From Acanthochromis polyacanthus (taxonomy: Eukaryota > Chordata > Actinopteri > Pomacentridae), in the NCBI RefSeq assembly GCF_021347895.1, contig NC_067127.1, forward strand, positions 19,750,984 to 19,814,983: DNA of 64,000 nucleotides. The letters run 5' to 3'. Numbering within the stretch: position 1 is the first letter of the stretch; every line of letters starts with the position of its first letter. The notes under the pieces were generated by a model. It was not told the DNA's origin. It was given only the letters and a program-made list of their open reading frames with translations, and did no database searches. This document shows, one piece after another, positions 1-11,279 of the stretch. Made by a program: the position numbers and the translations under genes.

Positions 1-214
1 CTGATTTTTAATGGAATATCTCCATAGGGGTACAGAGGAACATTTCCAGCAACCATCACTCCTGTGTTCTGATGCTACATTGTGTTAGCTAATGGTGCTG
101 AAAGACTAACTGACTGTTAGAAATCTCTTGTGCAGTTGTGTTAGCACATGACGTGTGAGTTTTCATAGAAAACATGGAATAGCCTGGGTGACCCTAAACT
201 TTTGAATGGTAGTG
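1..214 (+). mobile_element. MITE, 3' part (about 350-bp family, copy A)
   Basis: This is the right half of a short non-autonomous DNA transposon, cut by the window edge. It ends in the inverted-repeat sequence AAACTTTTGAATGGTAGTG. The same sequence recurs at 18218-18532 (minus), 22773-23124, 39472-39812 and, as a 5' fragment, 61205-61271. Full copies start with a CACTACCGTTCAAAAG-type terminal repeat. There is no coding capacity, and the superfamily was not determined. Confidence 0.75.
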
Positions 215-315
215 TATTTGTCATAGTTCATTCATTTTGCAACCCAGTGTACAGATGTTGCTTGTCAGTTACAAATGTTAAAACCCTTGTTTAATTACGA
301 CCATTATTGTATTTG

Positions 316-1606
316 ATGGCTGATGATGTGAACGTAGAACAGCTGCCGCACAAGGTTCAGATAACCTCAAGATACAGACAAACACTGCAGACTGCAAATC
401 TCAGGCACAGCGATACTGATGGGAAAAGACAGTCAGGTAAGCACAGGTTGGGTCAACACTCTTTCCCAAAAATATAATATATCCCATAAATTGTCATTAT
501 CACATTTGCTTTACAGTGTAATTGCTGTCTTTATTTTGTTCAGCAGCAGCATTTATACCAGTCCATAAAGGGCAAACTTTTTTGGGGAAAGTGGTTGGAT
601 TGGATGGTGAGCATATAAGAAGTTATTCGAATATTTTGCAGATACATTATATTTAAAGACTGTAATCTTTGATTGGAAAATTAGTACCATGGCATTATTT
701 CTACCAGGCAGTCTTCTTTCTTTTCAGCTCTTAAGGATAAATACTTGGATTTTTCAGACCATTGAGTTTGTTAAGTCAAATCAACAATAAAGTTACAAAG
801 TGCTTTGCCAAATCATTTCACAGTGGAAGGTGGCCAATATGGAGTGAACAGGTCAGAAATATAGAGTGGGGCCACCCCTGTATGTGCTTTAAAATCTATT
901 TAAAAACAGACAAGGGGCAGTTGTGGGGATTATGATTAGATAGATTAGATAGGATAGATTAGATAGGATAGATTAGATAGGAAGGATGGATGGATGGATG
1001 GATGGATGGATGGATGGATGGATGGATGGATGGATGGATGGATGGATGGATGGATGGACGGACGGAGACTGGTATCAATATTGATATGATCTAGAGCTCT
1101 AACTTTTTACACAATAAAACACCACAAATACACCACAATGTCTCTTATTTGTTTACATTAACAGCAGGACTGAAGGATTCTGCTTGATTTCTTTGTCTTT
1201 TATAACAGTCTTAATGTTGTTTTAGCTAACCTTTACCTTGAGAAGAATACATCTCTGAAGTCACTGAGGATAACACAAGACTCATCCAGAAATTCTGTCT
1301 ATCATAATGCTCTTGCATGAAGACTATTACTAGTTATGAACAGGTTAGCTTGTCAGTAAGACCTGAATGCAGAAGAATATCAATGCAGTAACTTTCCATG
1401 AGGATGATCCTATCTGTCCTGTAGAAGACAACATCTCCAAGCTGCCCACACTGGACAGATGGATAAGAAGTGGAAACCAAAATAGTCACCACTCCTCCCA
1501 CCAAGTCGTACACAGACAGCAGGAAGCACGCACTCAAACGACTCGGATGGAAGCACCCTTGATGCACTTGGAGGATGTGGGGGCTGTTGAGGCCTCAGGG
1601 TGCTGA
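316..1606 (+). CDS. Unrecognised small gene, about four coding exons (candidate)
   Basis: I do not recognise the product. Proposed exons are 316-436, 544-606, 1226-1296 and 1373-1606, giving 162 residues. The ATG at 316 follows an in-frame stop at 292. Exon 1 ends at a strong donor (GTAAGC) in phase 1. Exon 2 sits between TTTTGTTCAG and GTGAGC and is a multiple of three. Exon 3 follows TTGTTTTAG and keeps the frame. The protein starts [15 protein letters not shown] and has [16 protein letters not shown] in exon 2 and [20 protein letters not shown] in exon 4. It shows no signal peptide, membrane span or known motif. The weak point is the exon 3 donor at 1297 (GTCTAT). Without it the reading stops at 1318, giving a protein of about 92 residues. 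A GGAT microsatellite lies in intron 2. The coding look of exons 1, 2 and 4 is good; their joining is inference. Confidence 0.5.
932..1066. repeat. GATTA/GATA then (GGAT)n microsatellite
   Basis: Imperfect GATTAGATAG units run to about 980, followed by about 19 GGAT/GGAC units. The tract lies in intron 2 of the candidate gene at 316-1606. Confidence 0.95.
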
Positions 1607-2029
1607 CAGGGTTTACTGTTCCACCAGACATATTCCACCTGCTGGTTTGTGTGTATGTGTGTCGAGAAGGTATCAAGATGGATTGTTTTTTTCTCTTTTT
1701 TGGTTTGTTTGTTTTTTATCTTTTACTTTCCTGAAACCTAGAAGGATGCACTTTGTGCTGTCTTCTGATAAAGTCAGATGTATGATCCCATATTGCAAAA
1801 TACTAACGTATGTAGAGTCTGTGCATCGGTGATCATTGTCTTTATGTAAAAGATCGAGCATAAGTTGCAGTCTACCTGCTGACACTTAAATTGTTGTTGT
1901 TTTTAATACTCAAACTCTTGCTGAAGTATCTAAAAAATTTCATAGGATAAACAAAAAATTTTAATTTGGTATGCACTCTTTTCCTTTCAAACGGCAATAG
2001 TTTTCCACTCTACCCTTGTACACAGTTTT
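1607..2029. other. Gene-free; possible 3' UTR of candidate gene
   Basis: No open frame or repeat family was recognised. If the gene at 316-1606 is real, its 3' UTR should lie here, but no clear AATAAA signal is seen. Confidence 0.4.
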
Positions 2030-2245
2030 AGATAGAGATTCTTAGAGATTTTTTGGAGAATTGGCCATAGTACTTTTGTGGATTCCGTCTCACTGTCTTT
2101 CTTCTCTTCATGTAATGCCAGACTGACTCCCTCATGTTGAGATCAGGGCTACGTAGGGTTTAGACCATCTGCTGCAGGACTCACTGTTCTTCTTGTGACT
2201 GAAGTTAGTCTTTTAAAACTGGCCAGATGAATTCACCTAGACAGG
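2030..2245 (-). pseudogene. Tc1-like transposase C-terminal remnant
   Basis: The minus strand reads SPDLNMRESVWHYMKRR near 2150-2100. This matches the SPDLNxxExxW segment that carries the last catalytic region of Tc1/mariner transposases. The surrounding frame is broken and no inverted repeats were found, so this is a dead fragment. Confidence 0.65.
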
Positions 2246-2516
2246 TCCAAACTCACAGATAGGGTATAGAAGTCAGGAATGTAGTGTAGGAAACCTCACC
2301 ATTATCTTCATCAATATAAACTGATATGAAACTGAGGCACAAAGGAACCCTCTGATAACATGTAATCAGAACAATCATCTCTCAAACACATTTTATAATC
2401 TTCTAATAAGTGCTAAATGGCTAAACAAAAGGATAATGCAATGAGCAACAAACAGCTAAACACCAAACATTTACTGCTATTTGTCTGCTGACAATCCCAA
2501 CAGGAACCTACGGAGA

Positions 2517-2558
2517 TGCAGATAATTAACCATGTACTTACAGTGCGAATATTTTATA

Positions 2559-2616
<58 letters not shown>

Positions 2617-2656
2617 TAAAATATTCACACTGTAAGTACATGGTTAATTATCTGCA
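2517..2656. repeat. Near-perfect 44-bp palindrome around an (AT)n core
   Basis: The left arm (2517-2560) and right arm (2613-2656) are reverse complements with one mismatch. They are separated by about 52 bp of AT dinucleotides. The DNA could extrude as a cruciform, or the arms may be the ends of a foldback element. Confidence 0.9.
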
Positions 2657-2667
2657 TATATAACTAA

Positions 2668-2709
<42 letters not shown>

Positions 2710-3780
2710 TATACATAACTGTGTATATAAAAACACAAAAAGCTACCTCTCTCAGTCCAGCATAAAGGCAAAAAGGCATTTGCACTCTGTCACATTAGAT
2801 TAATGGTTTCACTGATGGGGCCTGCGATAAATTGTGTTTTGTCTAATAAGAGACATTTCACACTGGCTCCAGTGATGGACTGTAGTATCACAGATCTGTT
2901 GTTGTGTCTCTGACTTCAGGCACTAATGACACATGTTCCCCTCATTTGTTACCACACAGCCAACAGGGCTGACAGAGTGACTGCTGCTGATCTTGTGTCA
3001 TTGCAACAGTTAACTGTTCAATATTGAAAATTGTTGTTGTATTTTTTAAAATATATTTTAGCACCTCTGCTGGAACCTAAACTAATTGAAATTATTTGGA
3101 GTTTGGGGTACCTGATCAGCTCAAATGCATTTCACACAAGGGATTGTTGTCCTGGAAATATGAAGCATTACACACTTTAGATAAACATCTGTAACATGGA
3201 AAATATATACAGATAACAACATGCAATCAAATTATACTGAAATGCTTCCTCTTAAGGAGAGTGAAAAATAATAGTGATCAAGTCTAATTTGATCCTAAAT
3301 TAAGCAAATTATAGTATTAGCACACTGCAAAATTCATAAAAGTGTTGTCCTATTTTTCAAATGATTTCCTATACTTCTGGTATGAAAAGACACATACAAT
3401 ATGAACCATATAAATCAAAACCACAGTAGCAGTAAGGTGGCTGGAGACGACAGTGGAAATCGAAGTTCAGGATTTTGTATGATTCTAGAGTCTTGGGTCC
3501 ATTCTGTGTTGAGGTTTCGGCAACAATAGGAGTGGACTTAATTGGTAAATGAAAACAACTTTTCTGACAGGCAAGAGAAAGCATGATAGCATAACACTGA
3601 TTTTGTACTGATGGAATTACTGGAATGGAATTGTATCACCATTACAGAGAATTTAGGAACATGAAAACAATGCATGTCTTTAATATAAATCTTTTCAAAA
3701 TAAAGGCCTGATTCTCTGTAGCTGGGATAGATGAAGAAGATATTAGTTGTTTTTTTAATTTGTTTTTTGTTTTGTTTTGA
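2657..3780. other. Gene-free; second (AT)n tract
   Basis: A further AT dinucleotide tract lies at about 2671-2704. The rest is AT-rich unique-looking DNA. The short open frames on the minus strand at 3369-3843 have no protein-like composition. Confidence 0.6.
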
Positions 3781-4430
3781 AGGGCTGCACAGTGAGTAGG
3801 TGGTTAGCATTGTTGCCTTACAGCTAGAAGATCTCTGGTTCACATCCCTGCCTGGGATCTTTCTGCATGGAGTTCACGTGTTATCCCTGTCCAAAAAACA
3901 TCCATCCATCCTTTGTCTTTATACCGCTTTATCCTCATTAGGGTCGCTGTAGTCTATCCCAGCTGACTTGGGATGAAGGCAGGGGACACCCTGGACAGGT
4001 CACCAGTCTATCACAGGACTACATATATAGATAAACAATCACGCTCACATTCACACCTATTAACAATTTAACAATTAAACGGAACACATTCATGGATTGT
4101 GGGAGGAAGCCAGAATACACAGAGAAAACCCATGCATGCACAGGGAGAACATGCAAACTCCATGCAGAAAGATCCCAGGAAGATGGGGACGCGAATTAGG
4201 GATCTTCTAGCTGGAAGGCAAAGATGCTAACCACCAAGGCCAGGCCAGTTCAAAAACATGCTGAGGTTAACTGATGGTGTGAATGTGAGTGTGATTGTTT
4301 GTCTCTATATGTATTCCTGTGATAGATTGGTGACCTGTCCAGGTGTCCTCTGCCTTCACTCTAAGTCAGCTGACATAAACTCCTGCAACCCTAATGAGGA
4401 TTAAGCTGTGTTTGGATAATGGATGGATGT
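3781..4430 (+). mobile_element. DANA-like SINE (host copy, interrupted)
   Basis: The head (3781-3900) has tRNA-like features: GGTGGTTAGC, and GGTTCACATCC as a B-box-like element. The body resumes at 4249 and ends in a GGATGGATG tail at about 4430. An opposite-strand copy of the same family interrupts it at 3901-4248. Zebrafish DANA has the same layout (tRNA-like head, GTTTGCATGTTCTCC segment, ATG-rich tail). The family name here is inference. Confidence 0.6.
3901..4248 (-). mobile_element. DANA-like SINE nested in the previous one
   Basis: A minus-strand SINE runs from tail (CATCCATCC, 3902) to tRNA-like head (about 4210-4248). It is flanked by an imperfect 11-12-bp duplication of the host: GTCCAAAAAACA at 3889-3900 and GTTCAAAAACA at 4249-4259. 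This fits LINE-driven retroposition into the middle of a resident SINE. Confidence 0.6.
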
Positions 4431-7260
4431 TTTTAAAAATTTGCTCATGAAATAAAAATAACTGATACCGGAAGAGCACTGTGTCTCCTCTGTAAGGACT
4501 CTAAGAGCTCTCTCAGAACATATGTTGGAGAATCCTCATTCAGAATCCAGTCAGTTTAATTGACTGCTGCCAACATACATCTTCCTCTTTGGAAATTCAC
4601 ACAGCAACTATCTGCAATCCCACATCAGAGATCACAGTGAGAAAAAATTTTCTTCATCAGCCCCTAAAAGTTCCATCTTCCGCTCTAAGAGCTTGGGCCA
4701 AGCATCAACCATTCCCAGCTTCCTTTCTGTTTCTCCACAGCCAACAATTCCTCCCATCAGCTACTCAATCTATTCTCCTCAAGAGGTCAACATCCCTGGA
4801 CCTGACTAACAGTAGGCCTTATATGGGAAGCTATGACAAGTCATAGGTCAGTTGTGGGAATTCTATTGCTGTAAATCTTGGTTAAGGTTGTCTTTTACTG
4901 CACTCTGGAGAAACTTGGAGAGTGTTACTATGACAGGCAACTTCATATCTCAAAAAAGGGAGTTCAGGATGTTGATGTCTCAGGCCCTTCCTTGTCACCT
5001 CAATTCCTGTCAGCTCTCCACGGTCTAATTAAGGGAAAACTTCCCTAAAAGGACGGTCTTGACAGTTGTATGGTTAAGGCGTGTCATACATGCTTCTTCC
5101 ATGTCATGCCACTTTTGCTTGTGTTCTGTCTGGCTTTGTATTGTTCACTTCCTTACAAAAATAAAAATGCCAAATAAAAGAGACTAAAAAAAATGTCTAG
5201 GTCTCTTTAAGCCTTTGATTGCTTTTGTCCTAACACCTTTCTTTGCAGCCTAAATCATAAACAACAATTACTTTATAAAAGGAATCTTTTTTCTTTCTCA
5301 AGAAATGCTTGAACTGCTATTCGATGGACATCTTAAATATTTGTAGATTCATTTCTAATGGTTAAAAAGATTTGACCACCAAGAATAACAGTATTAAGTT
5401 CAGCTTAAATATAATTTTGATCAATTTATTTTTCCAACTTAAAATCAGTTTCACCAGTCCATATTTACTGTGCTTGGCTTAACTAATAATGACGTTTACT
5501 TGGTCTTGTTTCATCTTTGACCCACTCTCTGTCTTTCACTCTCTCCATCTCTTCATTTGCTGACTGGTCTTCATCAATCATCTGAAAATGGGGTTTTCTA
5601 GAAGTCCTTGACATTCAAATGATAAGTGCACTGATAGGGAACTGTCAATCACCCTGCAGGAAGGAAAGCAGCAGCCCTCTGCCTGAACGAAGCCCAGAAA
5701 ATACAAAGACAACCACAATACTGGTGATTTCCACATGAGATGGTGGACAAAAACGTCAAGACAAAGAAGGCAGCTCAACAATTCACGTTTATCGGAAATG
5801 AAGAATCCGCAGCAAGACAAAAGTACTTCTCGATGTGTTGACATATAACATGAGGTCATTAGAACTTTTATCAGTCTAAAGAAGCTCAACTTCTTCAACT
5901 CCAACAATGATCTGAACCACAGCACATCTGTAGCTACTGAGTTCATATTTGGTCCCTGAGCAAAAAGCAGCAATTGGGCAAAAGCTTCTACAATACTAGG
6001 AAAGCTTGAGGTATTTTCACAACACAACACAAGAAGAAATGTACTGGAAATATGATAATGACAAATAAATAAATCAAAGAGCAGATATGTATATAAATTA
6101 AAGTTAAAGTGTGTGCTGTGTATCAGTTAGAGAATAGAAGGTGATCTGGGAAGTTTTGTTGGAATAATAATAGTAACTATTTCATCTTCCATTGCTATAA
6201 TCTTGAGGTCCATCTATCCATCCATTTTCTGATGCTAATTCTAAATAGGGTCACAGTGGCATCAGGTAAAGCTGATATCCCTCTCATCTGCAATGTTTCC
6301 AGTTCATTCGGGGGATCTTGAGGTGTTTCCAGGCCAGATAAGATATGTAACCCCACCAACAAGTTCTGGGTCTCCTCCAAGTAGGATGGGCCTGGAAAGC
6401 CTCTACAGGAAGCTGTCCAAGAGATATCCTAATCAGATGCTTAGCCAACTCAGTCAGATGCTTTTAAAGCAATGAGATCATATGATAGTAGCCTATTGTA
6501 TATATCACATACAATTTATTGGTGGTTTCCCCCCCCCCCCCACACATTTAAGGCAGCATATCCATCCCCTTGAAACTGCATATACAGCAGATTTGCAGCA
6601 GCAAATGTATATTTAAGGAATGGTATCTAGATTGGTTATCCTTTGATCATAATGAAGACATTTTCTTTATGTATTTGGCAAATCACAAAACTGTTCACAT
6701 TAAATGTATAAGTAAAATTGTTCATCAACAGCATATTCAAACTGTTTACCACCAAAACATTCAAAGACCTCATTTAAGCTTTATAGTCATCCTTGTATGT
6801 ATGACAATGGCAGCTCTTTGTTTGGGAAATATCCCACAATACACTTTCCTCTGGTGATTAATAATTTTGGTCAGTAATAAATTGCAGTGCAACACATCAG
6901 GTGTTCAGATGATGTAGGGATCAGGTCATGAAACGTGCTGAGAAGTAGGGCATTTCAACAGCCACCACTGGAGTGGAAATATTTCACCAGGTTTTCCTAA
7001 ATTGCTGTCTCTGGCAGCCAAATTACGAAAGCAGTCTTCCTAATGTTTGATACATTTTTGAAAGAATACTGTTGGCTGCTGGGCCTCACAAAATTGCAAA
7101 GGGGTGGGGCCTGTTGCAGTTTTGGGCGGAGTTTAAATAATTACTGTGATGGATTCGCATTGTCAACGATTGGAGACGAATACTGGGGCAGGTGGCAGGT
7201 CCCAACTAGGGGTGTGGTTTATTACCACTTTACAGGGGCAAAGCAGTAAAAGTGATGTCA
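4431..7260. other. Gene-free stretch
   Basis: No gene was found. The 150-codon minus-strand frame at 5578-6030 has no motif, no splice context and an unusual cysteine- and leucine-rich composition, so it is not called. A C homopolymer lies at about 6531-6541. The remainder is AT-rich and unclassified. Confidence 0.55.
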
Positions 7261-7660
7261 GAGTGATGCTGAAAACTCGTCCATGCATTTTAACTTCTAG
7301 GCTGGAGTATTGTAATTCCTTAGTATCAGGATGCCCCAATAATTCTCTTAAAAACCTCCAGCTCATACAAAATGTTGCAGTCTGAGTTCTGACAGGGACC
7401 AGTAATAGAGGTCATAGTTGTCATGTATTAGCTTTAAAAATGTTGAATTTAAAATTCTGCTTCTCACACGTAAAACTCTAAATGATCAAGCTCCATCTTC
7501 TCTTAAAATCTTATTGTACCATATCATCCTAACAGGGCCCTTTGCTCTCAGACTGCAGGTTTACTTGTGTTTCACAGAGTTTCCAGAAGTAGAATGGGAA
7601 GTTATCAGCTCTTCTGTTGTAAAATCAGCTCCTAGTTTGGTATTGGAAAGTAAACACCCT
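7261..7660 (+). pseudogene. LINE (L2/CR1-type) reverse-transcriptase tail, degenerate
   Basis: Across two frames the plus strand reads LEYCNSLVSG, LKNLQLIQN and then FKILLLTRKTLNDQAPS. These match the end of the L2/CR1 reverse-transcriptase protein (usually LDYCNSLL..., LQLVQNAAA, FKILLLVYKALNGLAPS). Stops and frame changes show it is inactive. Confidence 0.7.
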
Positions 7661-8898
7661 CTCTACTAACTTTCCTCTTTGATAAAACTTACAGTTAGGG
7701 CTGCTCAGGATCAACTGAGTGGTCCCTTATGCTACCACAGGTTTAGGACCACCGGGGGACCCCATGATGCACTGAGTTCCTCCCCTCTCTGTTTTTCCAT
7801 AAAGTTATATATCAACATTACATACTCTGTGTTTCCTCTGAGGTCCTGTGTTTGTTCTCTGCTGCAGGTGTTTCTGGATCTGGAGCAACAAGTCTCTGAT
7901 GTGTAGCCGCTGGCCTCATTGACCTCCAAATTGTTCACTGTTCTGTTTGTATAGTTTGTCTGTTCTCCATTTGCCATTCTCACCCCCACCCTCTTGCTAT
8001 CCCCCATCCCCCCCATCTCCACTCTAACCCCAACTGGTCAAGGTAGACGACGCCTTCCCTGAAGCTGGTTCTAAGTTTTTTTTTCCCTCCCATTAAAGGG
8101 ATTTTTTTTCCTATTTCCTTCTTGCCATCCTGACTGCTGTTCTCTGTTAATCATAGTTCAGTCCTTGTCAAAGTCATTCTGATCTTGGTAGAAGGTTGAA
8201 AACATGGTTTCTGTGGAATCTGTGAATCGTCACCATTACAAGATCTGAAATACTGACGACTGATAATGGAAATACATTGTCCTAAAAGAGAAGGGCCTCT
8301 AAGATGGAGCCCTGAAGAATTCCTCATGTGACAGGAGAAGTTTAAAAAGTACTTGTACAGATAGGGCCTATGAGTTAAATTAATATCCGATTCATTAAAA
8401 AGGCAGCATGTCTGAAGGGACTTCAATCGTTTTGTGGCACCAAAGTCTAGCAGAGTTTCTGATGCACTATGGCAGCCTCAGCAACAGGGATTATTCTGCT
8501 GTGGAGCTCATGCATAACGGGGAAAGAAATCAATACCTGTCTCCATTTGAAGTGAGGAGTTAAGCTTTTTTTCAAACCCCATAAGGACATTCTGAGCCTG
8601 TTTAAATGAAAACAGGCTGGCTCGGTTAATTTGGGCTTTGAAAAGATGCACCACTGCCAGTGTACATGTCAGGCATATGAGGCAATCGGTGTTCTGGTGA
8701 GTCCCCTGCTCAAATATTATAATCAACCAAGAACAAAAACACTAATACCACTGACAAAAATAATAAATACATTATTATTATAATAACACTACAGGAAGTA
8801 ATGCTACTACATACTACGACTGCCCACTATTACTACAGACTACCATTACTAGTTAGTTAACAATAATAATAATAAAAATAGCAACAACAATAATAACT
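7661..8898. other. Gene-free; probable decayed repeat
   Basis: 7661-8110 continues in a style common to the 3' part of fish LINE-linked repeats, but I cannot name a family. 8760-8895 is rich in AAT/ATT triplets. No gene was seen. Confidence 0.45.
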
Positions 8899-9352
8899 AG
8901 GGATGTCCAATCATTTTGGCCCACCGACATTATTTGCCATATTAGCATAAAAATGTTAAATCGGTCAATACCGTTATCTTTTTTTTTCTCTGCTATCATG
9001 AAACTGATAAAATAATGCCTGGATTTCACCAGGCATTTACTCATAGAGGGAGAGCATGACCTCTTGTTTGAGACAATGAAAAATAATAATAATAAAAGAT
9101 GGCATTTTCATAACTGAGTTGAAGTAGTTTTCTTAATTTGCACAGACAATGTTTACATTTTGGAAGCCTTGTTGCATCCAGTGGGCATCACAATAAAATT
9201 AGCACAATGTGTTAATTCCACTACAGGAGATATGTGATGTTACCTAAAATTAATTAAATAGTCCACATATATATCGGTCTCGGCTGATATCGGAATCGGA
9301 AATTGAAAGTCGGACAATATCAGCATATTGTCAATGGCCAAAAAAAACAAAC

Positions 9353-10105
9353 TGTCACGGACCTGAGTTGGTGGACCCGAGCAGAGAACCACTCATCCAA
9401 GACTGGAGGGGATGGAGAATGATTTATTGGAGGAGATGATGCTGGCGGATGGAGAAAGACAGGGTGTAGGAGAGGGGGTTCCGGGCAGGAGTGGGGGGTC
9501 CAGGCAGGAGTGGGGGGTCCAAGGCAGGAGTGGGGGGTCCAGGCAGGCAGTGGGGGGTCCAGGCAGGAGTGGAATCCAGGCAGGAGTGGGGAATCCAGGC
9601 AGAGTGGGGAATCCAGGCCCAGGAGTGGGAGAATCCAGGCAGGAGTAGGGGTTCCAGGCAGGGTGAGGGTTCCAGGCAAGAGTGAGGGTTCCCGACAGGC
9701 TGGCTGCGTGAAGCAGGAGAAAGCAAAGTCAAAATTAAGGCAGAAACTCAAAACAGAAAATGTCGAAGGCTAGAGAGCAAACCGAACTGCATGATTTCAG
9801 GTTCAATACTCTGGCAGGAGTGGAAGTTGAGCCGGTCTTTATGCAGAGGTAGGTGATAGTGGAATGTTGTCAGCTGTCCGGAGCCGTGCAGGTAGTTGAT
9901 TACCTGAGTGGAGTCAGCTGAGAAGCTTGACTCCACTCAGCACTGAGCTGTAGAGGAGAGACAGGCAGAGGAGGCGGATGGGAGACAACCAGAGACAGGA
10001 CAGAAAGAGGATGGGAAACAACCAGACAGACAGAGACAGGACAGAGGAGAGGATGGGAAAACAACCAGACAGACAGAGACAGGACAGAGGAGCGGAACTG
10101 TGACA
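9353..10105 (-). repeat. 3' LTR (left copy)
   Basis: It is bounded by TGTCACGGACC and GGAACTGTGACA. It contains a 19-bp internal tandem repeat (core CAGGAGTGGGG) at about 9484-9670 and a GACAGACAGAGACAGGACAG repeat near the right end. It matches the other LTR apart from many one-base indels and repeat-number changes. Confidence 0.9.
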
Positions 10106-10121
10106 GGTACCCCCCCCTCAA
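10106..10121 (-). promoter_or_regulatory. Polypurine tract of LTR element
   Basis: The minus strand reads TTGAGGGGGGGGTACC, directly against the 3' LTR. It is the expected primer site for plus-strand DNA synthesis and fixes the element's direction. Confidence 0.75.
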
Positions 10122-10254
10122 CGGGCGCTCCCGGCGGCCCCATGGACCGAACCAACGAGGGGCCCACTGGGGCAACAGGGAGCAGACAGACACACAGACA
10201 AACACAGGGACCAGACAGAGCGGAAGGAACCAAAAGGGACAGGACTAGGGACTG

Positions 10255-11090
10255 GACTGGAGCGAAGGAAGACAGGGACTGGAGTGAAGGAAAGGACAGG
10301 ACTGGAGTGAAGGAAAGGACAGGGCTGGAGTGAAGGGAAAGGACAGGCTGGAGTGAAGGAAAGACAGGGCTGGAGTGAAGGAAAGGGCAGGGCTGGAGTG
10401 AAGGAAAGGACAGCGGTGAGAGTGAAGGAAAGGACAGGGCTGGAGTGAAGGAAAGGACAGGGCTGGAGTGAAGGAAAGGACAGGGCTGGAGTGAAGGAAG
10501 GACTGGGCTGGACTGAAGAAAGGACTGGGCTGGACTGAAGGAAAGGACTGGCTGGACTGAAGGAAAGGACTGGGCTGGACTGAAGGAAAGGATGGCTGGA
10601 CTGAAGGAAAGGGCCGGGTGGACTGGGCGGAGCTAGGGACAGGACTGGGCCGGGCTGGGATCTGGCGGGAGCTAGGGACAGGACTGGGCACGGGCTGCGA
10701 CTGGGCGGAGCTAGGGACAGGGACTGGAGCAGCACTGAACTGAGGGCAGGACGGGACAGAACTGAACTGAGGGCAGGACGGGACCAGAACTGAACTGAGG
10801 AGCAGGACGGGACAGGAACTGAACTGAGGGCAGGACGGGAACAGAAACTGCACGGAGGGCAGCGACGGGCAGACAGAAACTGAGAGCAGGACTGGACTGG
10901 ACTGGGACAGGACTGAACTGAGAAGCTGGGCAGGACTGGACTGGACAGGACTGAACTGGAGCAGGACGGACAGGACTGAACTGAACTGAGAGCAGGCAGG
11001 ACGGGGACTTGGATCGGACTGAACTGAGAACTGAGCAGGACGGGGACTGGATCGGACTGAACTGAGAACTGGGCAGGACGGGGACTAGGC
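10255..11090. repeat. GA-rich minisatellites inside the LTR element
   Basis: Units of about 23 bp (core CTGGAGTGAAGGAAAGG) run from about 10255 to 10610. Units of about 27 bp (core GGACGGGACAGAACTGAACT) run from about 10730 to 11090. Neither repeat length nor the scattered indels keep a single reading frame, so the proline/serine-rich open frames across it are probably by-products. Confidence 0.8.
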
Positions 11091-11279
11091 TGGCCAGCAG
11101 TAGCTCCGGGGGTCGGCCCGAAGGCAGAACTGTCCGGGGGATGGACAGGGCGGAGGGTCCGCTCCCGGAGGCGGACCGTAGGTCGGACTAACTGGGGATG
11201 AGTGGGCCGGAGGGGTCCGTTCCGGTGGGCGAGGATCCGTTCCGTGGACGGACCGTGGGCCGGACTGGCCAGGGAATGG

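Noticed and set aside
5578..6030. 150-codon minus-strand open frame
   Set aside because: No motif, no splice or promoter context and odd composition; probably chance or an unnamed repeat.
10118..10853. Minus-strand frames of about 200 codons rich in Ser, Pro and Phe
   Set aside because: They come from 23- and 27-bp repeats, where the 23-bp unit cannot hold a frame; no domain is visible.
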